Assembly (NCBI RefSeq): GCF_902806685.2
Contig: NC_048543.1
Coordinates: 7,970,106 to 8,034,105 of the forward strand
From: Maniola hyperantus
Taxonomy: Eukaryota; Arthropoda; Insecta; Lepidoptera; Nymphalidae
DNA length: 64,000 nt
Direction: 5' to 3'
The notes under the pieces were generated by a model that made no database searches, was not told the origin of the DNA, and saw nothing but the letters and a program-made list of their open reading frames with translations. Shown in pieces: positions 1 to 11,717 of the stretch (positions are counted from its first letter, which is position 1; every line of letters starts with the position of its first letter). The position numbers and the translations under genes were made by a program.

Positions 1-653
1 GAGCTTAACCCATTTTGATGGATTCTTACAGCCAGACTAACTAGAGGACATCTGAAATACTGTTATTATTTGGATAAAACAGTGACTCAGCACGAATATA
101 TTAGTCGCGGACTGCTAGTTATTAATATTAATTTGGACTTAGGTTACTCATAAAATGTTACGTAGATACACTCTTAACTTAAGCTAGGTTGACTGACTAT
201 TCAACTATCGTTACGTCAGAGAGCAACTTTGTAAAATATGCATAGCTGACAGATCGTATAGGCACCAAACGAGACTGTTAAACTGGCGAAACTTAGTCGT
301 CCGTATCCCGGATAACTTGTACATAAATAGTTTTACTAAATTTAAGAACTACAAATTAACAAAGATACAAAGTGCACTGTTTTGTGCTAAACAAATAAAG
401 TTATAACAGTACCTATTTTTAATTTATAAAATTAATTAGATTTTGCGTACTGTTATAATCTGAAGTTCAATGGCCAAATCTAATACTTGATACTCACATA
501 ATATAATACATTACGAGATGCCGTTCGATTTAAGTAGAGTGGCAAGAGCCCTTGAGAGCCATGCCTTAATAGCCTACCAAGCCTCCTTTGGCAAGAGAGT
601 CCGGGGATTCTAAATTTATCATCCTCAGTATCATTGTGTCGATTCCGTAAATA
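1..653. other. No feature recognised
   Basis: AT-rich DNA with no credible exon or repeat that I can name. Confidence 0.5.
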
Positions 654-1021
654 TACAGGGTGTAACCAGAACGCTACCAAAAACAAAGACAGACGATAGT
701 ATACCTACTGATGATTACTAAAATGACACCACAAAAAACGCGAAAAAAATATCCTATATTTTGTAAAATTTCACGAAATAAAGCTAAATAAAGCTTTTGA
801 CTGACGCTAGAGGTCAACGAACGTTGCGTAAGCAGGCCACTCGGGGTCAATGCTGCGTCGTAGGTGTAAAGTATTGACCCCAGTTTTGCACGCTATACAT
901 TGCGGGTTTGAAAAATACTAAATAACTAAAACTACAAAATGAGGCAAATGGGTATTGGATTGTGTTTAGATAGTGTAACAATAAAGCTAAGTTTTTGCTA
1001 GCGTTCTGGTTACATCCTGTA
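654..1021. mobile_element. 368-bp MITE with 31-bp terminal inverted repeats
   Basis: Left end 654-684 and right end 991-1021 are inverted copies sharing GTAACCAGAACGCTA. TA dinucleotides flank CAGG at both ends, compatible with a TA target duplication as made by Tc1/mariner-type transposases. The interior has no coding frame. Confidence 0.7.
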
Positions 1022-1027
1022 TTATTT

Positions 1028-1262
1028 ACTAGCTGTAGCCCGTGACTTCGTTCGCGTGGATTTAGGTTTTTAAAAATCCTGTGGGAACTCTTTGATTTTG
1101 CGGGATAAAAAGTCGCCTATGTCACTCTCCAGGTCATTAACTATACACATCCAAAAAAATCACGTTGATCCGTTGCTCCGTTGCGACGTGATTGAAGGAC
1201 AAACTAACAAACCAATAAACCAACAAACCAACAAATAATCACACGTTCGCATAAATAATATT
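1028..1262 (-). mobile_element. Helitron-like repeat, family A (Lep1-like)
   Basis: Its reverse complement runs from an AT-rich start to the terminal hairpin and CTAG. Recognisable inner blocks: GGGAACTCTTTGATTTTGCG, GTCACTCTCCAGGTC, GTTGCGACGTGATTGAAGGA. Family A units start near TCCATACTAATATTATAAAT and end in a small GCGGACGAAGTCGC hairpin followed by CTAGT. Confidence 0.7.
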
Positions 1263-2031
1263 GGTAGTCATTTATGAAAATACTTGAACATTTTGTTCGT
1301 GGTTGTATTTTTACGAGTAGGATATAATAGTAGTCGAATTTTGGTTTCTGAGCTTTATCTTGTTATTTCTCAAGAGTTTGTACAGCCACATGAATCATAG
1401 TATTTTGTTTGTACTTATTATATTCGGCAAAAAGCATTTCTACTGCGGTCCGCAAAGTGTGATGTTTTGCATTTACATTTTAAAAAGCAGCCTGTCTTAT
1501 TATGCATACTGATTAAAACTGGTTAAATGTAAATTAGTCTAGGAATAATAAAGATATTTGCATATAATTTCCTTCGTTATTTTAGTTTAGGAGTAATGAG
1601 TTGCATAATAAATATATATAGAACTATAGGTATTTATTTAAGTATGTACTATTATGAATTTATGATAAAACCTCGTCACTTGTGCTGATGTTATCTTCCT
1701 TTTAGCTCGACCTTTTTTCGCGCAACAGATCATCCTGGATGTCCAGCGCGAAAATGCAGTCAGTATTCTTGACACCATTCCACGCGAACATGATTTGTAC
1801 AGTAATAAGATAAGGCTAGATTTAAGTATTATTGTAATATTTTCATTAAAAAAAGTTATACAGTTTTATCTATTTTATGTTACTGTTTCCTGCCTCATTT
1901 GCATTATCATCCTCATTATCTTGGTATAGCTGATTAGTATTTACGTCTGATTCCGAAGTATCGTCTCATTCCTGGAGAACTTGCCTCTTTGATCTTTCGG
2001 GGTCTTTTTGAAAAAAAGAAGACCACCGTCA
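1263..2031. other. No gene recognised
   Basis: Only a weak inverted pair (TTTTTTCGCGC / GCGCGAAAA, about 1712-1755) stands out. Confidence 0.5.
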
Positions 2032-2107
2032 CGATAAGAAATGGAAAAGGCCTAGGAAAGAAGACTGACCTCAGTCTTCTTTCCTAGGCCTTTTCCATTT
2101 CTTATCG
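2032..2107. repeat. 76-bp perfect palindrome
   Basis: Arms 2032-2068 and 2071-2107 (37 bp each) are exact reverse complements around the dinucleotide CC. The core of each arm contains AAGGCCTAGGAAAGAAGACT. It abuts a family C repeat that starts at about 2110. Confidence 0.97.
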
Positions 2108-2109
2108 TT

Positions 2110-2172
2110 TTTAGGGTTCCGTACCTCAAAAGGAAAAATGGAACCCTTATAGGATCACTTTGTTGTCTGTCT

Positions 2173-2203
<31 letters not shown>

Positions 2204-2543
2204 AAGAAACCTACAGGGTACTTCCCGTTGACCTAGAATCATGAAATTTGGCAGGTAGGTAGATCTTATAGCTGACATTTGGGGAAAAATCTGAAAACCG
2301 TGAATTTAGGGTTAGATCACACAAAAAAAAATTGTGGTCATGAACTAATAATAAGGTTTTTAATATTCGAAGTAAGATAACTATATCAAGTGGGGTATCA
2401 TGTGAAAGGGCTTTGCCTATGCATTCTAAAACAGATTTTTATTTATTTTTATGCATCATAGTTTTTGAATTATCGTGCAAAATGTCGAAAAATACGACTA
2501 TAGTACGGAACCCTCAGTGTGCGAGCCTGACTCGCTTTTTTTA
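2110..2543 (-). repeat. Interspersed repeat family C
   Basis: Full-length copy. Bounded by TAGGGTTCCGTACCTC on one side and GTACGGAACCCTCAGTGTGC then GAGCCTGACTCGC on the other, so the ends contain an inverted GGGTTCCGTAC. Inside are TGTCTGTC microsatellite units and TGACCTAGAATCATGAAATT. Eight copies occur in the window; no coding capacity. Confidence 0.8.
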
Positions 2544-3380
2544 ATTTTCTTAAGCCCCTTTTCTACCAGGTTCTTGGATTGGTGTTGAAGTTAAAACTGT
2601 AGCATGCAAGTTCTTTTAAATTGACAACTGTCCCAGACTCTATCAGAAGGACTATAGCCAGGTTTACCTTCATGCTTCCGCAGATTATTTAGATTAGGTA
2701 CCTACTTAATCTTCTTAAGTTGCCAGAAGATCATCATTGCAAGAAGTTGCCAATGTTTGAAGTCAGGACACGTAATGATTAGCATGTTATACCTGGGTAA
2801 AGACGGTAGATGCATAGCCGTGCGACTCCTGTGTACTTGTCGAATCGTCACCGTAGACCAACGGACAAAATATGATAGGCCGTGTGCAGAGTGTATTATA
2901 TTATGACTATTAGTTGTATGTAGCGGTTGACAGCTAATCGTGCTGTGCGGATATCCATGCATAAACGCCCTACGGTCTCAGTATGTCAGAATTTTCGAGT
3001 CACGATTAAATTGCAAGATTTTACGTCAAAGATAATATACATTTTGCTGTCTTTGTAGATGTCTACGAAGGCTGGGACGTGAAATTTGTAGAATTTCTCT
3101 CAGAGGAATAATTTTCAGAAACCGAGGCCGCTTGTAGATATGTAGGTACATATATGTATGTAACTGCCTACTTCAATATTTCTCCGCAAGTGTTTTTATA
3201 TATCAAAGACATCCTTAAAAAGATGCAGATGCAGATTTTTATAGACATGTATAAAATAAAAGTAGGTATTTCATCTTTTCGATTTCAAATTCTCATATAC
3301 TGTACCCTCATTACAGCGATCTTCTCATACAGTAATGTCTCTTATATTATAACAGTTCGAGAAGATCCCATTTTTAAATC

Positions 3381-3432
3381 TCTAGAATATAAAAGTATAG
3401 GTAGGTACCTACCTATACTTTTATATTCTAGA
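3381..3432. repeat. 52-bp perfect palindrome without spacer
   Basis: TCTAGAATATAAAAGTATAG at the left end is mirrored exactly at the right end, with GTAGGTACCTAC at the centre. Confidence 0.97.
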
Positions 3433-3445
3433 CCAGCGACCAGCT

Positions 3446-3540
3446 TTAAGCTTATTTCAAACTACGGGATGTAAATTATATTTGGTATAGTCCTACGTGA
3501 TATAATTTATATTATATCACATAGTGTGAAATAAGCTTTA
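3446..3540. repeat. Foldback element
   Basis: Outer arms 3446-3459 and 3527-3540 (AAGCTTATTTCA, one mismatch) enclose an inner inverted repeat GTGATATAAT / ATTATATCAC. Confidence 0.7.
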
Positions 3541-3575
3541 TAATCATATACCTACCATAACTAGTAATATTAAAA

Positions 3576-3761
3576 ACTAGCTGCCCTGGCGAACTTCGTT
3601 CCGTCTAATAGTCGATTCAATTTTTTTAAATTTTTCGCTCCGTAAGAACCATCCTCATACTTCAAGGAGAATTATAAAAAAAGAATTAGCGAAATCGGTT
3701 CAGCTGTTCTCGAGATTTGCGATGAGCAACACATTTAGTAATTCATTTTTATATTATAGAT
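3576..3761 (-). mobile_element. Helitron-like repeat, family E
   Basis: The reverse complement starts TCTATAATATAAAAATGAAT and ends GGCAGCTAGTT. Middle contains CAGCTGTTCTCGAGATTTGC. A second copy lies at 23119-23302. Confidence 0.65.
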
Positions 3762-4569
3762 ATAAATATATAACTTAACAAATTACAATTTTAATTTATA
3801 GTTTGACTGTACCTAACCACGTTTTATATATAGATCCCTGACATGCAATATAATTATTATGTTATTTCATTTTATTTTATAATATCCTTCTCTGTTCTAA
3901 AATATAATAAAATATAATATTTTTGGGTTTCACCTCTAAGAATGAAAACAGATCGCAAGTGTAGAAGAGCAAAATCGTGAAGGGTTTTCCAAACTTTAAA
4001 GATCCGTCGTTACAGGGAGTCATCTTGGGCTGAGCCGTAAATGTTAATCCGTAGAGTTCCCAAAGGAATCGTTCGCAGAAATCGTGGTTGCTGGATTGTA
4101 CTCGAAACGACTACAGAGTACAATTGCCTGTAAATATTTTTTCAAAAACAGTATCTAGGTCCATATTAAAATTACCTAGTTAAAACTTGATGACAGAAAC
4201 GACTGTCTAAAAGGGCCTAGGGACGGTAGAGTTGAAACAAACGGTTGGACTTGATGATTCAAAAGACTCACTTAAAATAAAGCTAAGTAGTTAGTCCATA
4301 ATTCTTATAATTAAATAAAAACTGAGATTTCTATCTATTGGGTGCCGATCATATACTGGTCTGGGCAACCTATCCGTGTGTCAATATTTTTCAAATCCGA
4401 AAGACATACTGCGCTCGACTGTACCTAAATTGAAGTGTTTGATTTGGTTACGTGCCATTCAAGATTATATGCGGTTTTCTTATCTGTTATGGTTGCTTTA
4501 AACAACGTTTTATTTTTTATAGGTATAAGTTAAAATTGTAAGGGATAATCTTCTTATCTTTCACTTTTT

Positions 4570-4586
4570 GTCGTCGTCGTCGTCGT
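4570..4586. repeat. (GTC)n microsatellite
   Basis: Between five and six GTC units in AT-rich DNA. Confidence 0.9.
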
Positions 4587-4927
4587 TTTAAATTTAATTA
4601 GTTGTAGCACTAATTACATTTTACCTTCAAACTGAGCTATGTTCTGATCTAAGGTAATGATAGGTAGTGTGCTTGTAGTATGTTTAAAGTTAAATAGACT
4701 AGCTAATGTGGTGTAAATGAGCGCTCGCGAAGTATCTAATCGAGGTCGTAGTTTACGTGCGAAGATCCGACAATCTTTAATGACTTTCCTCATTCCTGCA
4801 AACATTAATAATGTAGAAGATTACAAGATTAGACTCATTCATGTCTTACCACAAAAACTTTAGTCTTTAAATCAGATCATTCTGGCTAAAACCCCACCTG
4901 TGGTTTTTGTGGTAAAGATCGGTAATT

Positions 4928-5042
4928 TTTAAGGTCCCGCACCTCATAAGGAAAAAAGAAACCATCATAAAGAAACGATCACTTCGTTGTCCGTCGTGTC
5001 TGTCAAGAAACCTATAATAACCTATCCCGTTGACCTAGAATA
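4928..5042 (-). repeat. Family C repeat, partial
   Basis: Only the outer part is left: CACCTCATAAGGAAAAAAGA through GTTGACCTAGAATAA. Confidence 0.65.
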
Positions 5043-5364
5043 AACAAGAAGGCCTTAAAAACTACCGCTGCAGCCTTATATTCCCCAGGTGTGAAAAAAC
5101 AAGACGTAGTCATCGTCATAACTCATAATCATTCTCCAAGGCAAGGTAAAATTGAAACTATAATAAAGGCTGCAGTTCGTAACTCTAAACCACTAATGTG
5201 GTGTACGAGCGATCGTGAAACTAATCGAGGCCGTATATAGGTAGGTACGTCAAACTTATAGCCATAGAATTCGTGGGGATCTTTGTGGAGGTTCTTGATA
5301 ATAATATTAAATATTAAGATATCTGTGGTCTTACCTATATCAATTTTGACTAATTTTAGTACAG

Positions 5365-5478
5365 AGATAGCTTCTATTCCACGGATGGACATAGGCTACT
5401 TTTTGTCCCGGAAAATCAAACAATTCCCACGGGATTTGTAAAAAACCTAATTCCACGAAGTTGCGGGCATCATCTGTT
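5365..5478 (+). mobile_element. Family A Helitron-like repeat, 3' part
   Basis: GGACATAGGCTACTTTTTGT, then CCCACGGGATTTG and GTTGCGGGCATCATCTG; the final CTAG is mutated. Confidence 0.65.
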
Positions 5479-6328
5479 TGATAATGAAGATACCTTGTAT
5501 CCCGGGGTATTATAAAAAAATAAAATTTCCCACGACGAAGTCACGAACTTCGTAATTCGTATAGTACTTAAATACCATATTTTTAAAGTTATTCGGTAGG
5601 TATACATGGTGCACGTCAAATAAAATAAAAGAGTGCCATATAACAGAAATTATTCATTCACACTGTATAAATGACAAATTGCCTTGGCTTTCTTTCAGCG
5701 GGGAGTAACTTTAGCTCTGCATCGTTTCCAGTAGGTACCTGCCGCGGAATTGCTTAATGATTCATACCGTGAGGTAGGTATACTAAATCTACTGGCTAGA
5801 GCATTAGCGATGTTGAAATATGTTCTCGCCGAGCTATAAATAAATTTTCAACACATTAACTCTTGGTATTTTACTTTCAGTGTTTAATATTTTTGAGAGA
5901 AAAGGGACACGATTTGCTTTTGCGCGTTTAACTTTAATATTATAAAACAAAAACCAATTAAGGGCGATGTGTGCTGTAAAATTGTCACTAAGATAGAACT
6001 TTTTCGCTTAATGATTTTTACGTTGTACCTGACTCAAATTTGTATTTTCAAATCGCCGTTTTCAATAAGTATTTGTATTCGTACTCAAGTTTTCGCACAC
6101 TTAGCATTTCAGTAACTTCAGTATTCAGTATTTTTGAAATGTATAATTTGTATTTATTTTCATTCGTTTAAATACTATCCGTTCATTTAAGCAATAAGGG
6201 CTGTATAATTATATTCGGTTTTGATCGGCGTTACGTTGCGCTTTTCTGCGAAACGCAATCGAATTTTGCCGATGCAACTTATGAAAAAAGTAGTATTGTA
6301 ATGAGATTTCTTTCGGCATTAAACTCAC

Positions 6329-6401
6329 CTGCGATGGCCCGTCCCAGCAGCAGAGTACTGAAGACGATGGACAGCACCCGCCCATCGTACCTTCCCATCA
6401 T
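6329..6401 (-). CDS. Orphan first coding exon with signal peptide
   Basis: ATG ATG at 6401 opens a 24-codon frame, MMGRYDGRVLSIVFSTLLLG then RAIA, ending in a strong donor GCAG|GTGAGT in phase 1. The hydrophobic core and AIA|G end look like a cleavable signal peptide. GC content is higher than its surroundings. No downstream exon in phase is recognisable between 6328 and 1, so the gene probably continues left of the window. The protein family cannot be named. Confidence 0.6.
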
Positions 6402-6769
6402 CTTGGAGCTTCCAACTTCCCTGCTATCAACTGTCTGCAATCATCGTCGCATTTCTACACTTCAAACCACTTTCACTCACTTTGTTTTCATTTTGAACAT
6501 TATTTAAACACAAAGTCACATGGCGCTACATGTTGCTGTTGGTACCTTTTCACATTAAGATAATATAAGAATAATAAAATAAAATGTAGGTACACACAGT
6601 CATAGTGTTCATTTATTTTTGAATTGATATAAAATCAAAATTAGTAAAAAAATTGGTTTTTTTTAATCAGCGTCCCTATAAGGTTTTTATTTTCGGCTTT
6701 GGTCTAAGTAATAAATATAAGTAGGCTTATAAGATTCTTTGCAGATTTCAAGTTTTTTTGTTTATTTTG

Positions 6770-6945
6770 TTAATCACACAGCAAGCAAACCACTGGACGG
6801 ATCGGGCTGAAAGCACCTGAAAGGCATGCAGATAGCTATTATGACGTAGACATTCGCTAAGAAAGCATTTTTGAAAATTTAATCCCTAAAGAGATAAAAT
6901 AGGAGTTCGAAATTTGTGTAGTAGACGCAGAGTCGCGAGAATAAG
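6770..6945 (+). mobile_element. Helitron-like repeat, family B
   Basis: GGACGGATCGGGCTGAAAG through GCATGCAGATAGCTATTATG, ending AGTCGCGAGAATAAG. Family B units start TCTAAATATATAAAAGGAAA with GACT units and end GCATAAGCTAGT. Followed head-to-tail by another copy. Confidence 0.65.
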
Positions 6946-6946
6946 T

Positions 6947-7175
6947 AGTAAAGGAAAAGCTGACTGACTGACTGACTGATCTATCAACGCACAGGCTCAA
7001 ACCACTGACGAATCAGGCTGAAATTTAGCATGCAGATTCTACGTCATAATAGCTATCTGCACGATAGCTATTATGATAAGAAAGGATTTTTGAAAATTCA
7101 ACCCCTTAGGGGGTAAAATAGGAATTTGAAATGTGTGCAGTCCACGCAGACAAAGTCACGTGCATAAGCTAGTTG
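6947..7175 (+). mobile_element. Helitron-like repeat, family B
   Basis: Starts AAAGGAAAAGCTGACTGACT; inside, the block around TAGCTATTATG is duplicated in inverted form (7045-7080); ends GCATAAGCTAGTT. Confidence 0.7.
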
Positions 7176-7424
7176 ATCATAAGAATGTAAGTAAATGTTC
7201 ATGTACGCACATCAATTTGTTTTAAAAATGTACCATTTCTATATTTACCGTTGATTCGTGTATGGAACTGTGCGTGTGCCGTATATTATAATCAAAAAGT
7301 CGTTAGCCCAAATACTATTATGTTATTGAGCACAATATGTAGCTTTGTACTGTGAGTTTATATATCTACTCTTATTATTTATACCTTTAAGTATAGTTTC
7401 ATTTTGGCACCTTATATTACTTTA

Positions 7425-7620
7425 TTATAAATGCGAAAGTATGTCTACAATCTACATGCTAGCTTTTAACGGTGCATCCTTTAAACTGATTTCGAAATAA
7501 TTTGCTACAGAGATAGCTTACTTGCCGGGGAAAGGCATAGGCTATTTTTAGTCCCGGAAAATCAAAAAGTACCCAGAAAGCAGAAATCCATCCGGACGAA
7601 GTCGCGGACATCATCTAGTT
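7425..7620 (+). mobile_element. Family A Helitron-like repeat
   Basis: ATTATAAATGCGAAAGTATG start, TCCCGGAAAATCAAAAAGTA middle, GGACGAAGTCGCGGACATCA then CTAGTT end. Confidence 0.7.
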
Positions 7621-7644
7621 TAACATAAAAATATATCGGATATA

Positions 7645-8090
7645 TACATCTCAAGCGAAAGCTCATGGACATGTGCATTCTGCCAACTCTCACGTATGGT
7701 GCTCAGACTTGGTCCCTGACAAACTCTCAAAAGTCCAAGCTCAAGGTTTGCCAAAGAGCTATGGAACGCAGCATACTTGGTACAAAACTAGCAGATCGCG
7801 TAAGGAATTCTGCTATACGTTTCAAAACGCGAGCAGCTGACGTTGGCCTTGTAGTCGCTTCACTCAAATGGGACTGGGCAGATCATGTGTGCCGTATGTC
7901 AGACGACTTATGGGCAAAATCTGCTTCGTCCTGGACTCCCCAGAATCATCAACGACATTGGCGTGATGAACTCGATAAATTTGCAGTTACGTGGCCTGAA
8001 GAGGCACGGAATAGGAAATGGTGGAAAAATTGGAGGGAGGCCTTTGCCCAGACGTGGGACAGTACAGGCTAATTTAAATTAGATTTAGAT
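7645..8090 (+). pseudogene. RTE-type retrotransposon C-terminal fragment
   Basis: 135 codons without a stop: LPTLTYGAQTWSLTNSQKSK, CQRAMERSILGTKLADRVRN, LKWDWADHVCRMSD, then RNRKWWKNWREAFAQTW. This is the conserved region after the RT in insect RTE-like elements. It is 5'-truncated and directly follows a Helitron-like copy. Confidence 0.8.
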
Positions 8091-8931
8091 TAGAATTTAG
8101 TTACTACTGAGTTTAACTAGAGTGAACTTAAAACTGTCGTGATGGCAATAGACAACTCGCAATACCCGTTTGGTCCAAGACTGTCATAACCATGAATCTA
8201 AGCTATGCGCGATGGATTTTGCTGACGATGTAATTATAATTTTACTTGAATAAAACCAAATGCGTTTTCATAATGTAGCGAGCTTGAAGACAAAGATAAT
8301 GACGAAACTTTTAAGAAGTGATATAATGAACGTAGGTCACGCTGGTGCTTCAGAACAAGATTTTTGATCCAAATTCGTTCTAATTACAATACTTATCATT
8401 TATTTAGTCTTCAGTAATATGCATTAGTCTTCAGATGTGTAGCTTTAAAGCGAAATGGGATTGAAGTTGTACACGGGTGGTCGGGTGTGATTGCGGGCGA
8501 CCGCTGGGCCGCCCGAGCGCAAATTTGTTATACGCTTTTCATATATATTTATATTTAAAATTCTATTAGCTCTGTTACCATAGAATAATGCCGTAATCCC
8601 TTAGTGTATTAAACGTTGAACGTAAATACGAAATTTTATTGAAATTAGTTTTATATCAATCGAATAAAACTGGTTTTTCTCCTAATGGTCATGTAAAAAT
8701 GCGTTTATTTTGGAGAAACTACCCGATTTTTTTGTATTGAGCAAAATTGTGCCAATCGTGTTTTGACTCTCGTAATTCACTAAAGAATAATATTAATATA
8801 ATATTAAAATATGTAATTTTCGAGGCCAAAACTTGATTCTTTGAACATCCGAAATGTGTCTCAACACCACTTTTGGGACGCATATCGCCTTAATAGAAGT
8901 AACTCTAGTTGTACCTAACAGTGCAGTGGTA
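8091..8931. other. No gene recognised
   Basis: A short GC-rich patch (GCGACCGCTGGGCCGCCCGA, about 8498-8517) in otherwise AT-rich DNA. Confidence 0.45.
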
Positions 8932-9000
8932 AATTATTTTGACGATTTAAAAGCACTTGTGAAAATTTATTTGAATAAAAATGCATTTTAACTATTCTGT
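8932..9000 (+). mobile_element. LINE 3' tail fragment
   Basis: Contains GACGATTTAAAAGCACTTGT and GTTTATTTGAATAAAA-like sequence shared with the end of the copy at 15340-15690. Confidence 0.55.
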
Positions 9001-9189
9001 TCTATTCTATAGAGAGCGCTAGGGAGCCCACTAAAATTACTTACTTATCTCTTAATTTTATTGACGAACTTTTTTAATGACAACCAATATCACCCATGTT
9101 TTCTAACTAATATCATTAAACTAGGTAGTTTGACACTGTTAATGTAGTATGATGTTTGATTATTTAAATTTTGTTTTATAAAATAAAAT

Positions 9190-10190
9190 AAAACAAAATT
9201 GAGCATTGTGCTATTTGCAGATGATTCGTCCCTAATTTTTAAAGTCGATAGAAATAAGAACAATTTTGACGATGTAAATAATGCCATATCGCGGGTCACT
9301 CATTGTTTTACTGTCAACAATTTACTTTTAAATGCAAAGAAAACCAAGTGTGTAATATTTTCTCTGCCCGATACAAAGACGACCAAGGACATTAACTTAA
9401 TGATAAATAATGATATTATGTTAAAAGTGGAGAAGACCACCGTGTTCCTGGGGATCACGTTAGATGCAAAGCTTCAATGGAACGCCCATATGTCAACACT
9501 TGCTGGTAAACTCAGCTCTGCTGCCTTTGCTGTTAGAAAGATTCGACAGGTAACTGACGTGGAACTGCAAAAATTGTGTATTTTGCCTATTTCCACAGTA
9601 TTATGTCTTACGGAGTCTTGCTATGGGGTAAAGCGGCAGATATTGGGAAAATATTTGTATTACAAAAAAGGGCAATACGTGCAATTTATAATTTAAAACC
9701 GCGCGATTCCCTACGAGAGATATTTAAGGAAATAGGTATTCTTACAGTAGCTTCCCAATATATTTACAATAATATATTTTTTGTACGACAAAACATTCAC
9801 AGTTACAAAAAAATCGGTGATTTTCACGATAGGCAAACTAGAAACCGAAATAGGCTTGCTACTCCTGCGCTCCGCCTCTGGAAGGTTGGAAAGTCATTTG
9901 TGTGAATGAGTGTAATATTTTATAATAAAATTCCACAAGCAATTTTAGACTTGCCTTTACACAAGTATAAAAAATGTGTTAAAAGTATGCTCCTAAAAAA
10001 GCATATTATACAGTCGCAGACTATGTAAACGATAAAAAAGCTTGGATTTGACTCGCTCCAGCAATGCACGTGGCTGCAATGGCTTGTATAGTACGGTATA
10101 ATAACATTGTAAATTGAAAAATTAAAAAGAGCAACCGCCGAGTTTCTTCTCGGTAGGAACGGCATTCCGAACCAGTGGTAAATTAAAACT
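9190..10190 (+). pseudogene. Non-LTR retrotransposon 3' part with broken RT ORF
   Basis: Starts just upstream of the RT catalytic box (IVLFADDSSLIF at 9202-9237) and continues LLNAKKTKCVIF, FLGITLDAKLQWNAH. Near 9580 the frame shifts to FHSIMSYGVLLWGKAADIGK, then again near 9905 to NKIPQAILDLPLHKYKK. A 3' UTR with AAAGAGCAACCGCCGAGTTT and GGCATTCCGAACCAG follows. It is 5'-truncated and decayed. The 3' region matches the copy at 15340-15690 and the short tails at 8932-9000 and 55281-55360. Confidence 0.8.
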
Positions 10191-11518
10191 ACCTAACAAT
10201 AGATTACCTAAAGTAAGAACAAAAGTACTTTTCAGGCACGGAACTCTTACAATCTTGTTTTCTAAAGTCCGCAGCAAGATTTCTTCTAGGAGAATTTCTG
10301 TAGCACTAGGTATAATCTGATTTATGTTGATTTGCCGGGATTGCAGCAAAGTTTAATTTCAAAAGCTAACACAGAGTTACTATTAAATTTGGATTTATAG
10401 GATTTGCATTTACCTACCTTGATTGAGCGTTTCAAAATTTTAAATGCAAACAGGACACTTTAGGAATAATTTGTCGATGAAAAATAAATACTGGGTGTTA
10501 TATTGGTGGAGTTTTTAATCTAATTTTATCAAACAAGCTCTACATTATTTTGTACAACGACGTTCGTATTTTTTTAGTATTAAACTTTTCATAAAAATAT
10601 TGAAGCCAAATAAATAGCTGCCTCTATACAAGTGATTCAAAATAATGATTAACCGTAAATATTAAATGTAAAACAGATATACCTATTCGTATATATGTAT
10701 AAACCTCATTTGTTAAATAGTTCGAAAGCATCGCGTGACTGAAACAGCTAGGCGTTACCGAAAATGTGTGATGTGATGGTACACGCATTTTAGGGCAGAT
10801 ACTATATTAATATTAAGAATTCCTACTAATTTACTATCATATTACCTTAGAGAATTTATTATTGAACATAGTAGAGTTATAAATACTATCCCTAAAAATA
10901 TACAATTAAATAGTTATAGGTTCAGTGAAATGTGGAAAATACTTTGGTATTAACACACTCCCAACGCTCGATATTAGCGGTCTTATTGAATTACCTTTTT
11001 CTACTACCGAAACACCGGCCTGTCCACACACGATATGTTTGTTTGGGGATACCACAGAATACTATCTATCTATATAGTTTTCGTGATATTAATATTAGTC
11101 AAAATAATACCTAAAAATTTTACTCTGCACGGATGCAAGCGCGTGAATAATAACGAGATAATTTTGTAAATGACATGATTTTAATGGAAATGTGAACAAA
11201 TATGCAGTAATGTATGTATCAGCACGCATTCTGTTGAAATATTTTCAATTTGTACATTTAAATTACAGCGTCGACTGCGGTTTCCCCTGAGAATGTCGTT
11301 TTTTCGCTTTACATAATAAATTATTTCACAGCTACTTTACCAACTTCATAAATGTTATCAAAATATGATAGTTAGTCTAGAATAAATGTTATTATTAATT
11401 ACACGTAAGGGAATTAGTGAACTGAAACTTTATTTTATGAGGCTGATAACAATAATAGAAATAATATTAGACTAATTAATAAGTCAAGTTGATAAGTTCA
11501 ATTGTTTAATTATTTAAA
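10191..11518. other. No gene recognised
   Basis: A stretch near 10705-10790 (CATTTGTTAAAT, GCGTGACTGAA, GGTACACGC) resembles 15048-15125, so both are probably one dispersed repeat. Confidence 0.45.
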
Positions 11519-11655
11519 CACTATATGATGCCCGCGACTTCGTTCGCGTGGAGTTCTGTACCAAATTTCATCAAAATCGGTTAAACTGATGGGCCGTGAA
11601 AAGCTAGCAGACAGACACACTTTCACATATTTTATAATATTAGTATGGATTAGTA
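11519..11655 (-). mobile_element. Family A Helitron-like repeat, internally deleted
   Basis: Both ends are kept (ATGATGCCCGCGACTTCGTT; TTATAATATTAGTATGGAT) but the CCCGTGGGAACTC block is missing. Confidence 0.65.
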
Positions 11656-11717
11656 TGGATTTAATAATCTCAATGAATTCGTCCATTTAAAAAAGTTGGC
11701 AGTCAGTGTGGACAGAC

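Larger units (their letters stand above)
3762..6328. other. Intergenic or intronic DNA left of the orphan exon
   Basis: Apart from the repeats listed, two related stretches, about 4705-4765 and 5192-5250, share CTAATGTGGTGTA and TAATCGAGG and form an unnamed pair of repeats. No exon matching the 6.4-kb signal-peptide exon in phase was found. Confidence 0.45.
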
